DNA from: Magnolia sinica
Lineage: Eukaryota; Streptophyta; Magnoliopsida; Magnoliales; Magnoliaceae
Direction: 5' to 3'
Length of the DNA stretch: 64,000 bases
Assembly (NCBI RefSeq): GCF_029962835.1
Contig: NC_080591.1
Coordinates: 39,811,501 to 39,875,500, forward strand
The translations under genes and the position numbers were made by a program. Positions 9,873-22,190 of this stretch are shown here, one piece after another (position 1 is the stretch's first letter; each line of letters begins with the position of its first letter). A model generated the notes under the pieces. It was not told the DNA's origin. It was given only the letters and a program-made list of their open reading frames with translations, and ran no database searches.

Positions 9873-10503
9873 TGTTCACAACCCCAAGTGTAGGGTCGCA
9901 ATGTAGTAATAATCTCCGTAAGACCGAGGTCGAATCCACAGGGACTGAACTTGTGTGTCTTCTAAAAGTAACTAGAACTAGAACTAGAAGAAGATGTAAA
10001 CCTAAATCTGAAATATTTGAGAGAGTAATTGTGATTAAAGTGATTAAAACCGTAAATTCAAAGGTGGTAACTAGGGTTTCCAAGGATCCACTTGTAAAGA
10101 TCAGGAAGATCTATGCTTGATTCAAGGACACAACTGGAATCAGAGTCTCATCTTATCCAATTGGAAGATATCTTAGCAAAGCCAAATCTAAACTTCCTTT
10201 GACCTAATTCTCATCTTATCTAATTGGAAGATATCTCAGTTTTAATATGTCATGTGATTTAGATTAACATAATATTTAAACTTCCTCTTAATCAATTGAG
10301 TGCAAGGACCGTAAGTGATAAGTTACTTAGTTGATTAAACTCCAATAACTCAAATTTCGCTTCCTATCTTATCTTCAAACTCAAAACAGTCTTAAATACA
10401 CAACTTATCGCTTTCCAAACAGATAAACATTGAAATTTTTTCAAAAATTTTATAAATTTTGCTTAAAACTAAGAAAACACTGATTATTTTACCTAATCTC
10501 CCA
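9873..10503 (-). mobile_element. Athila-like LTR3, internally deleted (3' LTR of copy A)
   Basis: 631 bp. Minus-strand start TGGGAGATTAGG after a GGTTGGGGA polypurine stretch, and end GGGGTTGTGAACA. Compared with LTR4 and LTR2 it has lost the central part carrying TATA box and palindromes; the join is near 10215. It contains the LTR2-type start region (GATTTAGATTAACATAAT), so it belongs to the same subfamily as LTR2. Confidence 0.75.
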
Positions 10504-11174
10504 TCCCCAACCTAAAATCTACATTGTCCTCAATGTAAAAGAAATAAGCATGATTTGTAAAAGAGACAATATAATTGAAGGAGAAGTGATGGAACGATAG
10601 TACCCGATGAAGGAATTTTGTGGCTTTTTCCAAAGAATCTCAGCGTGAAGGTGGGTTAGCAGAAGAATTAATCGACCGAAAAGAAAACTACCCTAAACAA
10701 ATGGAAAGCAAACTATCTTAAAATAGTGGAAGCAAACTATCCCAATTCTAAATTCTGTGAAAGCAATAAATCTAACTATAACTCCATCAGACTAAGAGGT
10801 TAATCCTGGTAAAAATAATCAATCAGAGGTATGAACATGTCCTTTGAATCAAATTTCTCAATAAATGGCTTTAATCGATGTCCATTTACTTTGAATTCAT
10901 TGTCATTATTCAGATTCTTTATCTCAACAGCCCCATGAGGATAAACATTGGTAATAGTGAAGGGGACGATTCAACAAAATCGAAGCTTACCCGAAAAGAG
11001 ATGTAACCGAGAATTGTATAAGAGGACTTTTTGACTTGGTGTGAATGATTTCTGAAGAATGTGCTGATCATGAAACACCTTTATCCTGTCCTTGTAAATT
11101 CTCGAGATCTCGTACGCATCATTCCGAATTTTTTCAAGTTCATTTAAATGAAGAGTGCGTAGCGAGCTAGAAAT
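10504..11174 (-). other. 3' untranslated region of Athila copy A
   Basis: Sequence between integrase and the 3' LTR, ending in the polypurine-side repeat shared by all copies in the array. Many Athila elements have an env-like ORF here. No such ORF or transmembrane segment is visible in this 670-base region. Confidence 0.6.
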
Positions 11175-12551
11175 TCAGATTTTTAATAGCCCCAACTCCA
11201 CAAGCAAGTGGCAAGCCTTCCCATAAATAAGTCTAAAGGGAGACATTCTAATAGGGGTCGTAAATGTGGTACAGTAAGCCCATAAGGCATTGGTCAATCT
11301 GATTGACCAATCTTTAGGGTCAGGGTTAACCATCTTTTCCAAGATGTGTTTAATTTTCTTATTGAAAATCTCATTTTTCACACTTGTTTGTGGGTAGTAT
11401 GGAGTGCTCATTTTATGAGAGATGTCATATTTCTTTACTAAGTTCGCAAATAGCCTATTACAAAAATGTAAACCTTCATCACTAATGATGGCTCGAGGTG
11501 TTCCGAACTGAGAAAGGATATTCTCTTTTAAGAATTTAATGACCGTTTGATGGTCATTGTTGTGGCACGGAATTACTTCGACACATTTAGTGACATAGTC
11601 TACGACAACCAAAATATATAAATTTCTAAAAGATTGAGGGAATGGTCTCATGAAATCGATGCCCCAGCAATCAAATGCTTCAATGACCAGAATGAGGTTC
11701 AAGGGCATCATATTTCGAGAGGACAATGCTCCCAATTTCTGACAATGCTCACAAGCTTTGCAAAACTCATAAGTGTCCTTAAACATAGTGGGCCAGTAAA
11801 AGCCGCACTGTAGAATCTTGGTCATGGTCTTTCCGGTGGAAAAGTGACCACCACAAGCCTGATAATAGCAAAAGGAGATGACACTTTGGTGTTCATTGTC
11901 TGGCACACAGCTCCTTAAGATTTGGTCTGGGCAATATTTAAACAAATACAGATCATCCCAAAAGAACTTACGAACCTTGGCAAAATTTTTTTTCTTATCT
12001 TGTGTAGTCCAATGTGTCAGTGTGAAACCTGTGGCAAGATAATTAGCAATATCAGTAAACCAAGGTGAATGGGACACTTTGAACAATTGTTCGTCAGGGA
12101 ACATATCATTTATAAGTGTCGTCTCAAGGGAATCAGAGAGATTAAGGTGGAAAAGATGGTCAGCCACTACGTTCTCTACTCCCTTTTTATCTTTTATCTC
12201 TAAATTAAATTCTTGAAATAGGAGGATCCATCTTATCAGGTGGAGCTTAGCATCATTCTTAAAAAGAAGATACTTGAGTGTCGCATGATCTATGTAAATG
12301 ACGATCTTGGATCCGATCAAGTAGGACCTAAATTTGTCTAAAGCGAACACTACGGTTAAGAGTTCCTTTTCCGTAATAGAGTAGTTCACTTGGGCAGGAT
12401 TTAGAGTTCTACTTGCATAATGAATAATGTAGGGCTTCTTTTCTTTTATCTGACCTAAAACCACCCCAAGAGCATAGTCAGACACGTCGCACATAAGTTC
12501 AAAACGAAGGCTCCAGTCGGGTAGCTGCATGATAGGTGTAATGGTTAACAT
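11175..12551 (-). CDS. Athila-like RNase H-integrase, open 458-codon remnant (copy A)
   Basis: The longest open frame in the window. RNase H removes template RNA; integrase joins element DNA to the host. RNase H spans residues 10-130: [14 protein letters not shown] (catalytic Asp), [17 protein letters not shown] (Glu), DHATLKYLL (Asp), [10 protein letters not shown] (Asp). The integrase zinc site keeps GGHF and CKACEHCQ, but its first His appears to be Tyr ([10 protein letters not shown]). The DD35E core is complete: [22 protein letters not shown], then Glu in [10 protein letters not shown] with 35 residues between the last two. The reading ends at [14 protein letters not shown]..., short of a full C-terminal domain. 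The first Met is only the start of the open stretch; the natural product would be part of Gag-Pol. Upstream RT is broken, so it is unlikely to be made normally. Confidence 0.85.
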   Translation of the reverse strand: MLTITPIMQLPDWSLRFELMCDVSDYALGVVLGQIKEKKPYIIHYASRTLNPAQVNYSITEKELLTVVFALDKFRSYLIGSKIVIYIDHATLKYLLFKNDAKLHLIRWILLFQEFNLEIKDKKGVENVVADHLFHLNLSDSLETTLINDMFPDEQLFKVSHSPWFTDIANYLATGFTLTHWTTQDKKKNFAKVRKFFWDDLYLFKYCPDQILRSCVPDNEHQSVISFCYYQACGGHFSTGKTMTKILQCGFYWPTMFKDTYEFCKACEHCQKLGALSSRNMMPLNLILVIEAFDCWGIDFMRPFPQSFRNLYILVVVDYVTKCVEVIPCHNNDHQTVIKFLKENILSQFGTPRAIISDEGLHFCNRLFANLVKKYDISHKMSTPYYPQTSVKNEIFNKKIKHILEKMVNPDPKDWSIRLTNALWAYCTTFTTPIRMSPFRLIYGKACHLLVELGLLKI

Positions 12552-13480
12552 GCCCTTGAGCTTAGTAACAACTTCTTGGCATTGCTCAGTCCACTCATAT
12601 GGTGCATCCTTTTGAAGTAGATTATAGAGAGGACGAGGAAGGTGACTAAAATCCTTTATGAATCTTCTGTAAAAATCAGGGTGTCATAGGAAGGATCGCT
12701 TGTCACGTATGTTCTTGGGTGGAGGTAGGTTATAGATAAGATCAATTTTAGCTTTATATACCTCAATTCCCTTGGACAAAATGATGTGTCCAAGGACAGT
12801 TCCCTTACAAACCATGACATGACACTTTTTCTAATTCAGTACCAAGTTCTTTTCCTCGCATCGCTTCAGTACATTTTTCAAAATTTCTAAACATTTCCTG
12901 AAGGATGGACCAAAGACTGAGAAGTCATCCATGAAGACCTCTAAATATTGCCCCAACATGTCAGAAAAAATACTCATCATGCATCGCCGGAAGGTGGCGA
13001 GTGCATTACACAGTCCAAATGGCATCCTTCAGTAAGAAAATGTGCCAAAAGGACATGTGCACGTGGTCTTTTCTTGGTCTTCAAGGGCTATCTTGATCTC
13101 ATTGTAGCCCGAATATCCCTCAAGGAAACAATAATATGAGTGACTAGGTAGCCTTTCCAAATTTTGATCAATAAAGGGCAAAGGAAAGTGGTCCTTCCTT
13201 GTGATGGTATTCAATTTTCAGTAGTCAATGCACATTCTCTAACCAGTAGTAACTCTAGTTGACACTAGTTCATTGTTGGCATTGGCTACGATGGTGATTC
13301 CAAACTTCTTAGGAACCACTTGAGCTGGACTCATCCATTGACTATCGGATATCGGGTATACAATACCACATCCAATAGTTTAAGTACATCGGCTTTAACC
13401 ACTTCTTTCATGTTAAGATTTAATCTACATTATGGCTATCGGGATGTCTTCGCATCATCCTCTAAATAAATGCGATGAGT
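12552..13480 (-). pseudogene. Athila-like reverse transcriptase (copy A)
   Basis: Fragments in adjacent frames: MNTITRKDHFPLPFIDQNLE with GYNEIKIALEDQEKTTCTCP at 13214-13029, then MPFGLCNALATFRRCMMSIF and the catalytic YLEVFMDDFSVFG at 13025-12831. Next come VLKRCEEKNLVLN and the thumb/connection region. Stops and shifts occur around 13028, 13220 and 12830. Copy A still reads through the point where CACTA interrupts copy A1 (near 12850), which fixes that insertion site. Confidence 0.85.
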
Positions 13481-14376
13481 ATAAATCGAAGGGTCAATTC
13501 CCTTGAGGTCCGCAATCGACCATACAAGGGCTCCCTTATACTCAATGAGAGTAGAAATAAGCATACTCTTTTGTTCTTGCTCAAGGTGAGAAGAAATCAC
13601 CACCAGGTATAACTCATTTTAACCTAAATAAACATATTTCAAATCAGAGGGCAAGGGTTTTAGGTCAAGCTTTGGTGCCTTGAGGTTAGACAGTAGAGGC
13701 ACTACATCAGTTTAGGGTAATTTTTCAAATTGTGGCCTCCACCGATTAACTTCAAATACTGTCACAGTATCAAGCATGGCACCCATCTCCCTAATCATAT
13801 CATCATCCAAATCATGTGAGTGGGCCAAGCACATCTCTAGAGGGTCAAATGATAAGGTCAAAAGTGTTATATTCTTCAATCAATCAAGTTTACATCATGG
13901 GCATCATCATCATCCTCTATCTTTTTACCCGTATTGAAAAAGATATTCAACTCGAATGTCATATTTCCAAAAGACAAACTCATGACTCCATTCCTACAAT
14001 TAATGATTGCATTTCATGTGGCAAGGAATGGGTGACCTAAGATGACAGGGATTTGAGTGCTCATGTCCATGATGGGTTGAGTATCCAGGATGATAAAATC
14101 TACCGGGTAGTATAATCTGTCAACCTGGACCAACACATCCTCAATTATCCCTTTCGGTACATGAACTGAGCGATCAGCAAGTTATAATGTGGTTTGAGTG
14201 GGTTTCAATTCACCCAAACCTAGTTGTTCGTAGACTGAGTAAGGAATCAGATTCAAACTCGCTCCTAAGTCAAGAAATGCGTGCTCGATCCGGTAATTCC
14301 CAATTACATAAGGGAAGGTTGGGTTATAGGTATCTTTATATTTTTGTGGCACATCTTGCTTAAGGATGGCATTCAC
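13481..14376 (-). pseudogene. Athila-like protease and spacer (copy A)
   Basis: An aspartic protease segment at 14376-14182 reads YRIEHAFLDLGASLNLIPYS followed by VYEQLGLGELKPTQTTL. DLGAS is the catalytic Asp motif (D-x-G-A) and LGELKPT is typical of Athila. The second half and acidic spacer, equivalent to 3519-4091, follow but are broken by several stops. Both halves of the dimeric-type retropepsin are traceable. Confidence 0.8.
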
Positions 14377-15352
14377 TTTTCTGTTAGAAAATTTTTCTTT
14401 TTGATACTTTGCCGCTTCTTAGTCGTGCATAGGTCTTTCAAAAATTTGGCATATGAAGGAATTTGTTTTACGGTATCCAGAAGAGGGATGTTGACTTTCA
14501 CTTACTTAAGCACCTTTAGAATGTCCTAATAGTTAGAGAGAGGTTTTAGTGCAACCAACCATTGGGGAAATGGAGCAATTGGCTTCATTGTTACGGTTTT
14601 AGCGCAACCAACCGTTGGGGAGATGTTCCAGTTCTAATTCTTGTGGATCAGTACTAGGTCTATCATTGTTTTCCTCTTCCGAGTCCTCAGACTTTTCAGC
14701 CCTAATCAGAATGGTTTTGTCAATGGTCTTCCCACTCTTAAGAGTAGTGATAGTTTTAGCTTGCTCCATCTGATTTGAAGAGTTTGGATCACTTATTCGG
14801 TATTGCGGTTTGGGATTGGGGAGAGGTTGAGCTGAAAGAATCTCTTTCTCCCCAATTGTTAAGTGTGACTCTATCCTTTGAATAGACGACGCAAGCGTTC
14901 CTAATGATGATCTGATATCCTGGAATGCTTGTGCCGAATTCCGATTAAGTAGCTCTTGGTCTTGAAAATGTTTTGAAACCGGATCCTCTTAAGGTTTCCC
15001 TTGATTTGGAATTTGATTAAGGAATCCTTGAGTAGCAGTTTGTCCATTCCTCCAACTAAAGTTTGGATGATTTCTCCAACTAGGATTGTATGTATTGGAG
15101 GTAGGTCCATTGAAAGGTCTTTGATAATTGTTCGCGGCATTAGATTGCTCATTTAGCACCTCTTAAAAGGCAAGTATTGTTGGACAATTTTCAGTTGTGT
15201 GAACGTTTCAAACACAAATATTGCAAATAGTTTCCTTAACCTTATCCTTCCTTAGTTTCAAGGCCTCGAATTTCCTTATGAGATTAGACACTTTAGCATT
15301 GATATCATCCTCCTCTTTTAGAAGGTATAATCTACCCCTCTCCTTTGATTGA
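14377..15352 (-). pseudogene. Athila-like gag, C-terminal part (copy A)
   Basis: Continuation of the gag interrupted by element B. At 15352-15208 the frame reads LYLLKEEDDINAKVSNLIRK then KLRKDKVKETICNICV, the entry to the zinc knuckle. The CCHC motif is broken by a frameshift near 15208-15180. Asn- and Gln-rich linker follows (15152-14901), then the TLRSGK-like linker near 14730. The N-terminal half resumes at 28734. Confidence 0.75.
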
Positions 15353-15357
15353 GTAGG

Positions 15358-18300
15358 TGTAATGACCCGAAATATTTTGTGTAAAGACCTGAGTACTACC
15401 TCAAATTCTTTAGAAGTTAAATGTGGGTTAACTAGCGCTAAACTCAATTACTTGTGAAATTAGCACCAATCACTTTAAATTTGATCTGCAAGACCCAAAA
15501 CCTATAGGATCGTTAGCGCTATGTTACCCTGAAATCTAGGATTCAACACTAAATCCAGTTACTCTCAGGAGTACTTGGAAACTTTGTATCGGACCTGGAC
15601 CGCGCGTCGAAAGTCCGGTAGCGATAATCTTAGACAATTATGATCACCTTGTTGGGCTTAACAATCGCCTCAAAAATCAAGTCCAGATGATGTCCTGAGA
15701 CGATTTGCTTGAGTCCGGAGTAAAGAGTGTGAGAAAGGTGAGAAATTAAATATAAATTTATGAAATCTGAGTCGTGTCGCTTGCACGCCAATTTTAAGCA
15801 ATCTGATCGTTAGATTCTAACCTAAATTTACCCTCGGATTAGGGAATATGGCCTAGACATGTCAAAGTGCCGGTGGACCCGATTGAGTTTCGGTGACTGT
15901 TGAATTGAAACTGATCTGCCACAGCTGATATGTAAATCTGATCAGTACAAAAACTCAACCTGACCTAGATCCATGGTCAGTGAAATTAAGTCCGACAGCA
16001 CGTGGAAAAGATACCACCAGAAGCACTCCATTAGATCGAAATAGACCCGAATTGGTTATAACCTAAGTATACCTTGGCCCTGGGGCTATTTTCATCAATA
16101 TTAGGCCTATATAAAGACCTTAAACCCTCACTCTCAAATTTCATACGAATTTTCTAAACCCTAGCTAAGAGAGAGAGAGGAAAAGAGAGAGAAAGTGAGA
16201 GAGAAGTTGGTGAATCATCTTGAGATTCTTCCCTGTTATTCTATGTCCCTAAACCATCACTTCTGAGTCGTTATTCCGGTGATTTTAAGTTCATTCTTGG
16301 TAAGTCAATCAAACCCTAGCCTGTTTGGAGCTTAGAATAGTCTAAGTGTTGATGTAGCTCATTTTATTCATCCCTTAGGTTATCTAGTCGCCGTTGACGA
16401 AGACTTATCGTCTGAATTAGATCTGTTGCGCACTTCCTAGTTTAAGGTGCGGACTATATTCGTATAGGTTATGGTTTTCAAGGCTTTCAATGTTGGTTAA
16501 TGGTTTATTATTGTTGTGGGTGCAATTTCACATGCCAAATACGATGTTTATATTACGTTCCTGATATATATGAGCTATATTGAGATTTGTGTATTCCATG
16601 TATAGGTAGAAAGTATCGTATACATTTGAAATACGAACTTGTGTTTGCCATGATTAATTGTCGTGTATTTGTGCTAGTTGTATGTGTATCAACTCCTTGG
16701 CGAAAGAAATTGTCCAATTGTGTGTTATCACCAACATACGTCATGTATGTTGGAATATGTAGCCTAAGTGTTTGTAGAAATGTCTGAATGATCAAGTGTG
16801 TAATATATTATCCTGTTTACTGGCATTGAGAAGAGATTCTCAACTATCTTATTGGTGTGTATGATTTCCTACATGCAATTTACATTCTTTGTTGTTTAAA
16901 TTCAGGCACTACTTATGTGTAAATCCATGTTAAGTTGATATTCATCAAATGCTCACATACTGTATGATTAGAATTGTTGATCCATTACCGTTCTAAATTG
17001 CTGGTACGAATATCTATTATACTTGAATGTGTTTGGGACTATGAAATAGTCCAGGGAATCGGTAATAAACCTTGAGTTCATGGCCAAGGTTGTTTTCGCC
17101 ACGTGGGACGTGTTTGACGAACCCGAGTCATATTAGGGTTGTCGGTAGTGGTTTGGCCACACGGAGTATTTGCGCACTCTATGTTGTTTAACTCAACGTG
17201 CGCTCCTGCTAGTGAAGCTCATCAAGTAACCCGATTGTCCCGGTGGATTTGCACCATGTATGGACGCTATTGTTTGAATCTAGGGTACCAAACTTACCAA
17301 TGTAATCCCGTTAACCATTGTACCTTGATCCGCTAAGACTCATTAGCCGGGCATGATGGTATGGGATGCCGTGGTTGAGCTGTCGGCCTACGCTGGGGTG
17401 ATGAGCCTCCCCGTAATGACCAGTGAGTACACCAGACTCGTGAGCCGATTATGGTGGTATGAGACACTATATTCGCGCTGTCGGCTTATATTGATTGGTG
17501 ATGAGCCCTTTGTAGCGACCTCGAGCATACCTTGATACTGCATTGAGGCGACGAGCCTTAGGGTAGTAACTAAGGTATGAAAGGCATGCATTAATTGGTG
17601 ACGAGCCCTTTGTAGCGACCTAAAACTATATGATCGTATGAGATTGTCTAGGACTGATGACCCTAGAATGGATCACCATTTGGAAATTGATATGAGGAAG
17701 GTACCTTAGCTTCCCAATCCTGCTGTATGAAAAGGACTAATAACAACTTGGTAATCATGTTCATGCACCGCATTGCATGTGCTTTGGCGTCATGGGCACT
17801 GCCGGAGGTTGTCATGCATACCGTAAGATGAAGACGCTGAGGGAGTGCAGGCGAGAGCATGCATCATTTCTACATACATCCTTACATTAACAAGAGTAAT
17901 TAGGACGTGTTTGATTATATTGTCTGATCATTACTGCTTGATTGATTTGATAACATGTTAACTCTTACTATATAGTTCCACTGAGTTGATCACTCACTCC
18001 CACATTCTGGGACGGTGTTTCAACACCAACCAGACTCTGTCTTAGATGCAGATGATGATGCAACCCCCGAGGCAGAGTAGGAGTATGAGGATGACGAGGA
18101 TGCGTTTTCTTTTATGCAGTTCTCAAGTGGGTTCATGTGAGCCGTGCCCTGAGCTACGGGGACTCTGGGTTTCTTTTGTAATGGATGAATTCATTTTGAT
18201 ACTTATATTTTAAAACAAACACTTGTAATTATGACCTAGCAGAGCATACATATCTCAGGGACCTATATAGATGTACATATATGTTTCTTCAGTCTTCCGC

Positions 18301-18469
18301 TTGCAGATTTCACCTATCCTTGGATTATGTTTGCAGTTTAGCTTAATCTACTGCATGTTTTATGCACTCATACAAACAACATACAACCATCATTCCATAT
18401 GTTGCATAAGTGATGTTTTAAAACTCGAGAGTTGAGTTATGCTCGACCCCCGAATTTCAGGGTGTTACA
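15358..18469 (+). mobile_element. Element B 5' LTR
   Basis: 3112 bp, TGTAATGACCC to GGTGTTACA. It is the same length as the 3' LTR but differs at several per cent of sites in the stretches compared by eye, mostly transitions. It contains a TATA box at 16108-16115 and a GA-rich leader (GAGAGAGAG near 16170). Confidence 0.92.
16108..16115 (+). promoter_or_regulatory. TATA box in element B 5' LTR
   Basis: TATATAAA, 750 bases into the LTR, preceded by TTAGGCC. The identical box sits at the same offset in the 3' LTR. Transcription would begin about 30 bases downstream, before the GA-rich stretch. Confidence 0.75.
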
Positions 18470-18472
18470 AGT

Positions 18473-18484
18473 TGGTATCAGAGC
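18473..18484 (+). promoter_or_regulatory. Primer-binding site, initiator tRNA-Met (element B)
   Basis: TGGTATCAGAGC three bases after the 5' LTR end, complementary to the 3' end of plant initiator tRNA-Met. Confidence 0.92.
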
Positions 18485-19336
18485 ATGATCTGGATTAAAC
18501 CGGACCTGGGTTATAGTCACACAACCCACGCTGATGCCACCTTAGTGTAGGAGGGTGTGAGATTAATCTAGAATTTGTATAAGTTTTCTAGTTGCTCTAA
18601 TCGACGAAAGTTGACTGAAAACGATCGCCGAGATCGAGTCCGTACACACTCCTGATCACACACAGCGACTCCAAATCTCTTCTAGACCATCCATTGACAG
18701 TTTTAGACTGTGTATCATCCCTTTCCAGCCATTAGGATGCCAGTAAAAGTGTATATGTATCAGATTCTATTCAAAGTGACCCGATAAGCGTTGAATTGGA
18801 CTAAAGGGCCAATCGGGGCATTTATTGGGGGACCCAGGGTGGGACCCACATCAAATGCTGACCTAGGGGGTAGGAGGAGCTTGCCCAAATGGCGAGTCCT
18901 CATCGAAGTGTCCAGAGACTGGCGATGACCTCGCCGCCCAGCGAGCCAGGTTGGGCGTGCTGGCTCGGGCCGACACATGTGGGGACTAGTGTGGCCCACT
19001 CCTCCATGGTTGCATGGTTTTATCCCCTCCAAAACCCTCCTTCCTTCACAAAGCTACCCTCCAAGCTTCCCTTTTCTTGAAATTTTTCTCAAAACCCCAA
19101 AAAAATCCCTCCCCAAACCCTTTCTTCTTCAATTTTCATGCATCCCCATTCTACCCATCTTAAAACCCACCTCCATTGTTGTTTTCCTTTCCCATTTGAG
19201 TACTTAAATCCTTCCTTTGAGTCTCAAATTCGTGGGATCCTCACCATTCCTTCCATTTCCCTTTTTTCTCTCATTTTCCATGGCCCTATTCGAGCTTATC
19301 ACGGCCATATTTTTCATTTCTACCATTCTCTCTTTC
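18485..19336 (+). other. Element B leader
   Basis: About 850 bases between primer site and the extra ORF. C- and T-rich near the end (19090-19330). No recognisable domain; short open frames here look incidental. Confidence 0.6.
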
Positions 19337-20578
19337 ATGGGGAAGAAAAGAGCTCCTGTTGATGAAGCCAAGCCTAGCGGCCCAACCCGTTCACGGAGGC
19401 TAAGAGGTGCCACCGCGAGCTTAACCGCCACTCGAGAGTTTCAGACAAAGCGGGATCTCAATCATCAGTCACCCATTGGAAGAAATTTGTTGGCGGAGCT
19501 ATCTCATGGAATCTATGAGGGCCATAGGGTCCTTTTTGAAGCTCATGTAGATCCGTGGCTATTTGGAAAATATCTCTTATTGGAGTGCCTGGAAGGGGCC
19601 GGTTGGTGTCCACTGTTCGAGGACGAATACCGCGCCAATGTGGGTACTATCCGAGCTTTCTATGCCCACATTAGAAAACCTTCGCTGGAGCCATTACAGT
19701 TCAAGAGCCCTTGCGGAAGAGATCGGGAGGCCACAATCAACGTCGTTTTGATATCCTGACTTCTGAACGTGACGCTTGGCGAGGTTCATGCAAGTGAGAA
19801 GAATATGAATAGTGCACGTGAAAGGGATCGCCGCACGCAGTTCCTTTATGGTCGTCTGGTTGAATGACAGCCTAACAGAAGCCTTTTAGTGACCAACATG
19901 ACGAATGACTTCCGCTTGCTTCACCACATCTGCACATTCAATGTTTATCTAAGGTGGAGCAACCGCAGTGAGTGTACGCGCCTGATGGTAGATTTTCTGT
20001 ATTAGGTGGGGCAAAGAGAGAAGCTGTGTGTGCCAACATACATCTTTCGTCAGATTGTCCTTATCGCTCGTTCGAATAGGAGGACCGAATCGTTCCTATT
20101 TAATCGACTCATCTGTAAGCTTACACATGAGTTTGGCTACAGACTCGGGATAAAAAAGTCGATACCTGTCCATTACATTAATGTGACGACCCCTAATCAG
20201 ATGGATATCGGGCCTCATCGACGACAAGCGTTACTTGAAGAAAGTGAGGATGAGCTGAGAGCGATGAGGAAGAGAGTAATGAAGAAGGTGGAGATGAGAT
20301 AGAAGAAGATGAAGAGCAGGACGAGGAAGAAGTGGAGGCCCAGGATACAAGTGAGGGTTCTCCTCCTGCGGCACTGGAGCAGGGTACAAATCAGGCCGCC
20401 AGGGATGCCCGTTTAGCTCGACTTGAGGAGGGTCAAGCTGTCCTACGCTAGGACATTATGGATCTTCGAGGCCTCGTGAAGCATAAGTTCTAGAAGGTGT
20501 CTCGCACTCTGAAGTCTATCCTGTGTTGCCTGCAGGATAAGGGTGCCCCTCCTCCATCTCCTGATTCCGACGAGTAGT
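19337..20578 (+). pseudogene. Extra ORF upstream of gag (plant retroelement aORF-like)
   Basis: Starts MGKKRAPVDEAKPSGPTRSR, a basic Ser/Thr-rich N terminus. A globular part follows: FQTKRDLNHQSPIGRNLLAE, then EGAGWCPLFEDEYRANVGTI and RAFYAHIRKP. After stops at 19757, near 19865 and near 20003, the same frame resumes with VPTYIFRQIVLIARSNRRTE. A very acidic tail (about 20240-20340, in a shifted frame) and a possible coiled coil (ARLARLEEGQAVLR) end near 20578. About 410 codons. The layout resembles the 'putative plant transposon protein' ORF found in several plant Gypsy elements, whose role is unknown. The ATG is chosen because it begins the basic region; an in-frame ATG 40 codons upstream would add a hydrophobic stretch. 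Confidence 0.6.
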
Positions 20579-20858
20579 TGTAGATGTAGTCGTCCCTTGC
20601 TCTATTTTGTTGCCTGTTATTATGTGTAGCCGTTATAGGCGTAGTAGTTTAGAAGTTATTTTGTGGTTTGAAGCTTAAGATATATTAGCTCGCATGCTTT
20701 CTCTGTCGCGATCCATGTAATGCTGCACTTCTTGTATTGCGACAATTTGGTTAAATGAAATGCATATTGTTTTTCCATAAGTTGTGATGTAAATACTGTA
20801 TGGGTGGATTATGTGGATATTGAGTCTCACAGGTTGCATCCTCTGTTGAATGTAGGGT
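20579..20858 (+). other. Spacer between extra ORF and gag (element B)
   Basis: 280 bases with no domain; possible second leader for gag. Confidence 0.5.
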
Positions 20859-22190
20859 ATGCCTCCTAAGGGCTCGAAGACTTCGGCCCGTCTCTCTTTG
20901 GGCGAGTCGCTTGCCGGGGTTTCCCTCCTAGGCGATAACCAAACGGATCCACAGTCGGGCCCGTCTCATTTTGGTGCTGGGCCGGACTCTCAGTCAGCTA
21001 CTGGCCCCACTGCTGGGCCGACTCCTGTGATACCACCTATGGCTCCTCCAGTCACGCCTTCGGTTCTTGAGCCGAACCGTGCATCTACGTCGACGCCTCA
21101 TGCATTTTCGTCCGCTCCGCCTCCTGATAGGCTTGAGCAGATAATGTTGTTAATGCAGCAGCAGCAGATCCAACAGCAGCAGCACTACCAGTAGCAGCAG
21201 CAGTTTTTGTCTTCCATGGCTTGCATCTTTGCTCAGTCGATGGGGGTGACTCTACCTGCTTCACCTATGCACCCATCTGGGAACACTAGTGCTAGCGGCA
21301 CATTTGAGCGATTCCAACACTTACGCCCTCCCACATTTGCGGGTTCCCATAGACCCGAGGAGGCCGAATACTAGATTGATTGCATCTCTAAGATGCTGAG
21401 GCCACTTCATTATTCTGAGGCTGAGCAGGTCGAGCTTGCCTCCTTCAGGTTTGAGAAGGAGGCCAGTCTACGGTGGGATAGTGTTCTCCACACTGTTGCA
21501 GAGGGTTTTGAGTGGACGTGGCTGGCATTTGAGTCTCGCTTCCATGAGAAGTATTTCCCGGTCACTTATCGACACGAGAAGAAGAGTGAGTTCCTTCGCC
21601 TCCGTCAGGGAGGGATGTCGGTGACAGAGTATGAGAACCGATTTATTGAGCTGTGTGGTATGCTCCATTGCTTCTGGGTGATCAGCCGATGTGGATGCGG
21701 CATTTTTCTGAGGGGTTGAGGCCTGAGATTCGATCGAAGATGTGTTGTGCTAGCATCTCTTCTTATCTTGAGTTGGTGAGCATGTCCCTGAGAGCTGAGC
21801 AAGACGGGGACAGGTCGCCCCGTATGCGAGCACCTATGGTTCCCAGACTATGACTTGACTTTCCAAGTACACCATTTCTCGACAAGAGGCCGCGAGCAGA
21901 TTCTCCTCCGAGACGTGTAGCATTGCCGGCTCAGCCGATGCGTTCTAACTTGCGTTGTTCATACTATGGGAAGATTAGTTATTCGGATCATAATTGCTTT
22001 ACACGAATGCGGGACAGTGGATTTACTCCGCCACAAAGGATCACCCGTCCGATGCCTCTGGTCATATCAACTTCACCCATTTGTTCAGCGCCAGCTCACC
22101 AATCCTTCAGACCTTCTGTACCTCGCTTCAGGCCACCTCAACAGCCCATGGTTCCACCGCCGAATCGCCTGCAACAAGCCCGAGTTCACG
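20859..22190 (+). pseudogene. Element B Gag
   Basis: Starts MPPKGSKTSARLSLGESL with a long Pro/Ser/Thr-rich, Gln-repeat N terminus (QQQQ near 21160-21215). The Retrotrans_gag core begins near 21320 with FQHLRPPTFAGSHRPEEAEY, then ASLRWDSVLHT, SRFHEKYFPVTYRHEKKSEF and GGMSVTEYENRFIELCG. A frameshift near 21670 precedes LRPEIRSKMCC. The zinc knuckle is degenerate (CSYYGKISYSDHNC near 21956-22000: first and last Cys and the His kept, second Cys now Tyr). In-frame stops at 21192 (TAG in a run of CAG) and near 21372 (TAG where W is expected) look like single transitions. Confidence 0.88.

Noticed and set aside
10504..11174. Env-like third ORF expected in Athila elements
   Set aside because: No open frame with signal or transmembrane segments was seen here or at 34312-34960.
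18473..18484. tRNA-Met-like sequence (also 46213-46224 and 58707-58718)
   Set aside because: Only 12 bases complementary to the tRNA 3' end next to an LTR: primer-binding sites, not tRNA genes.
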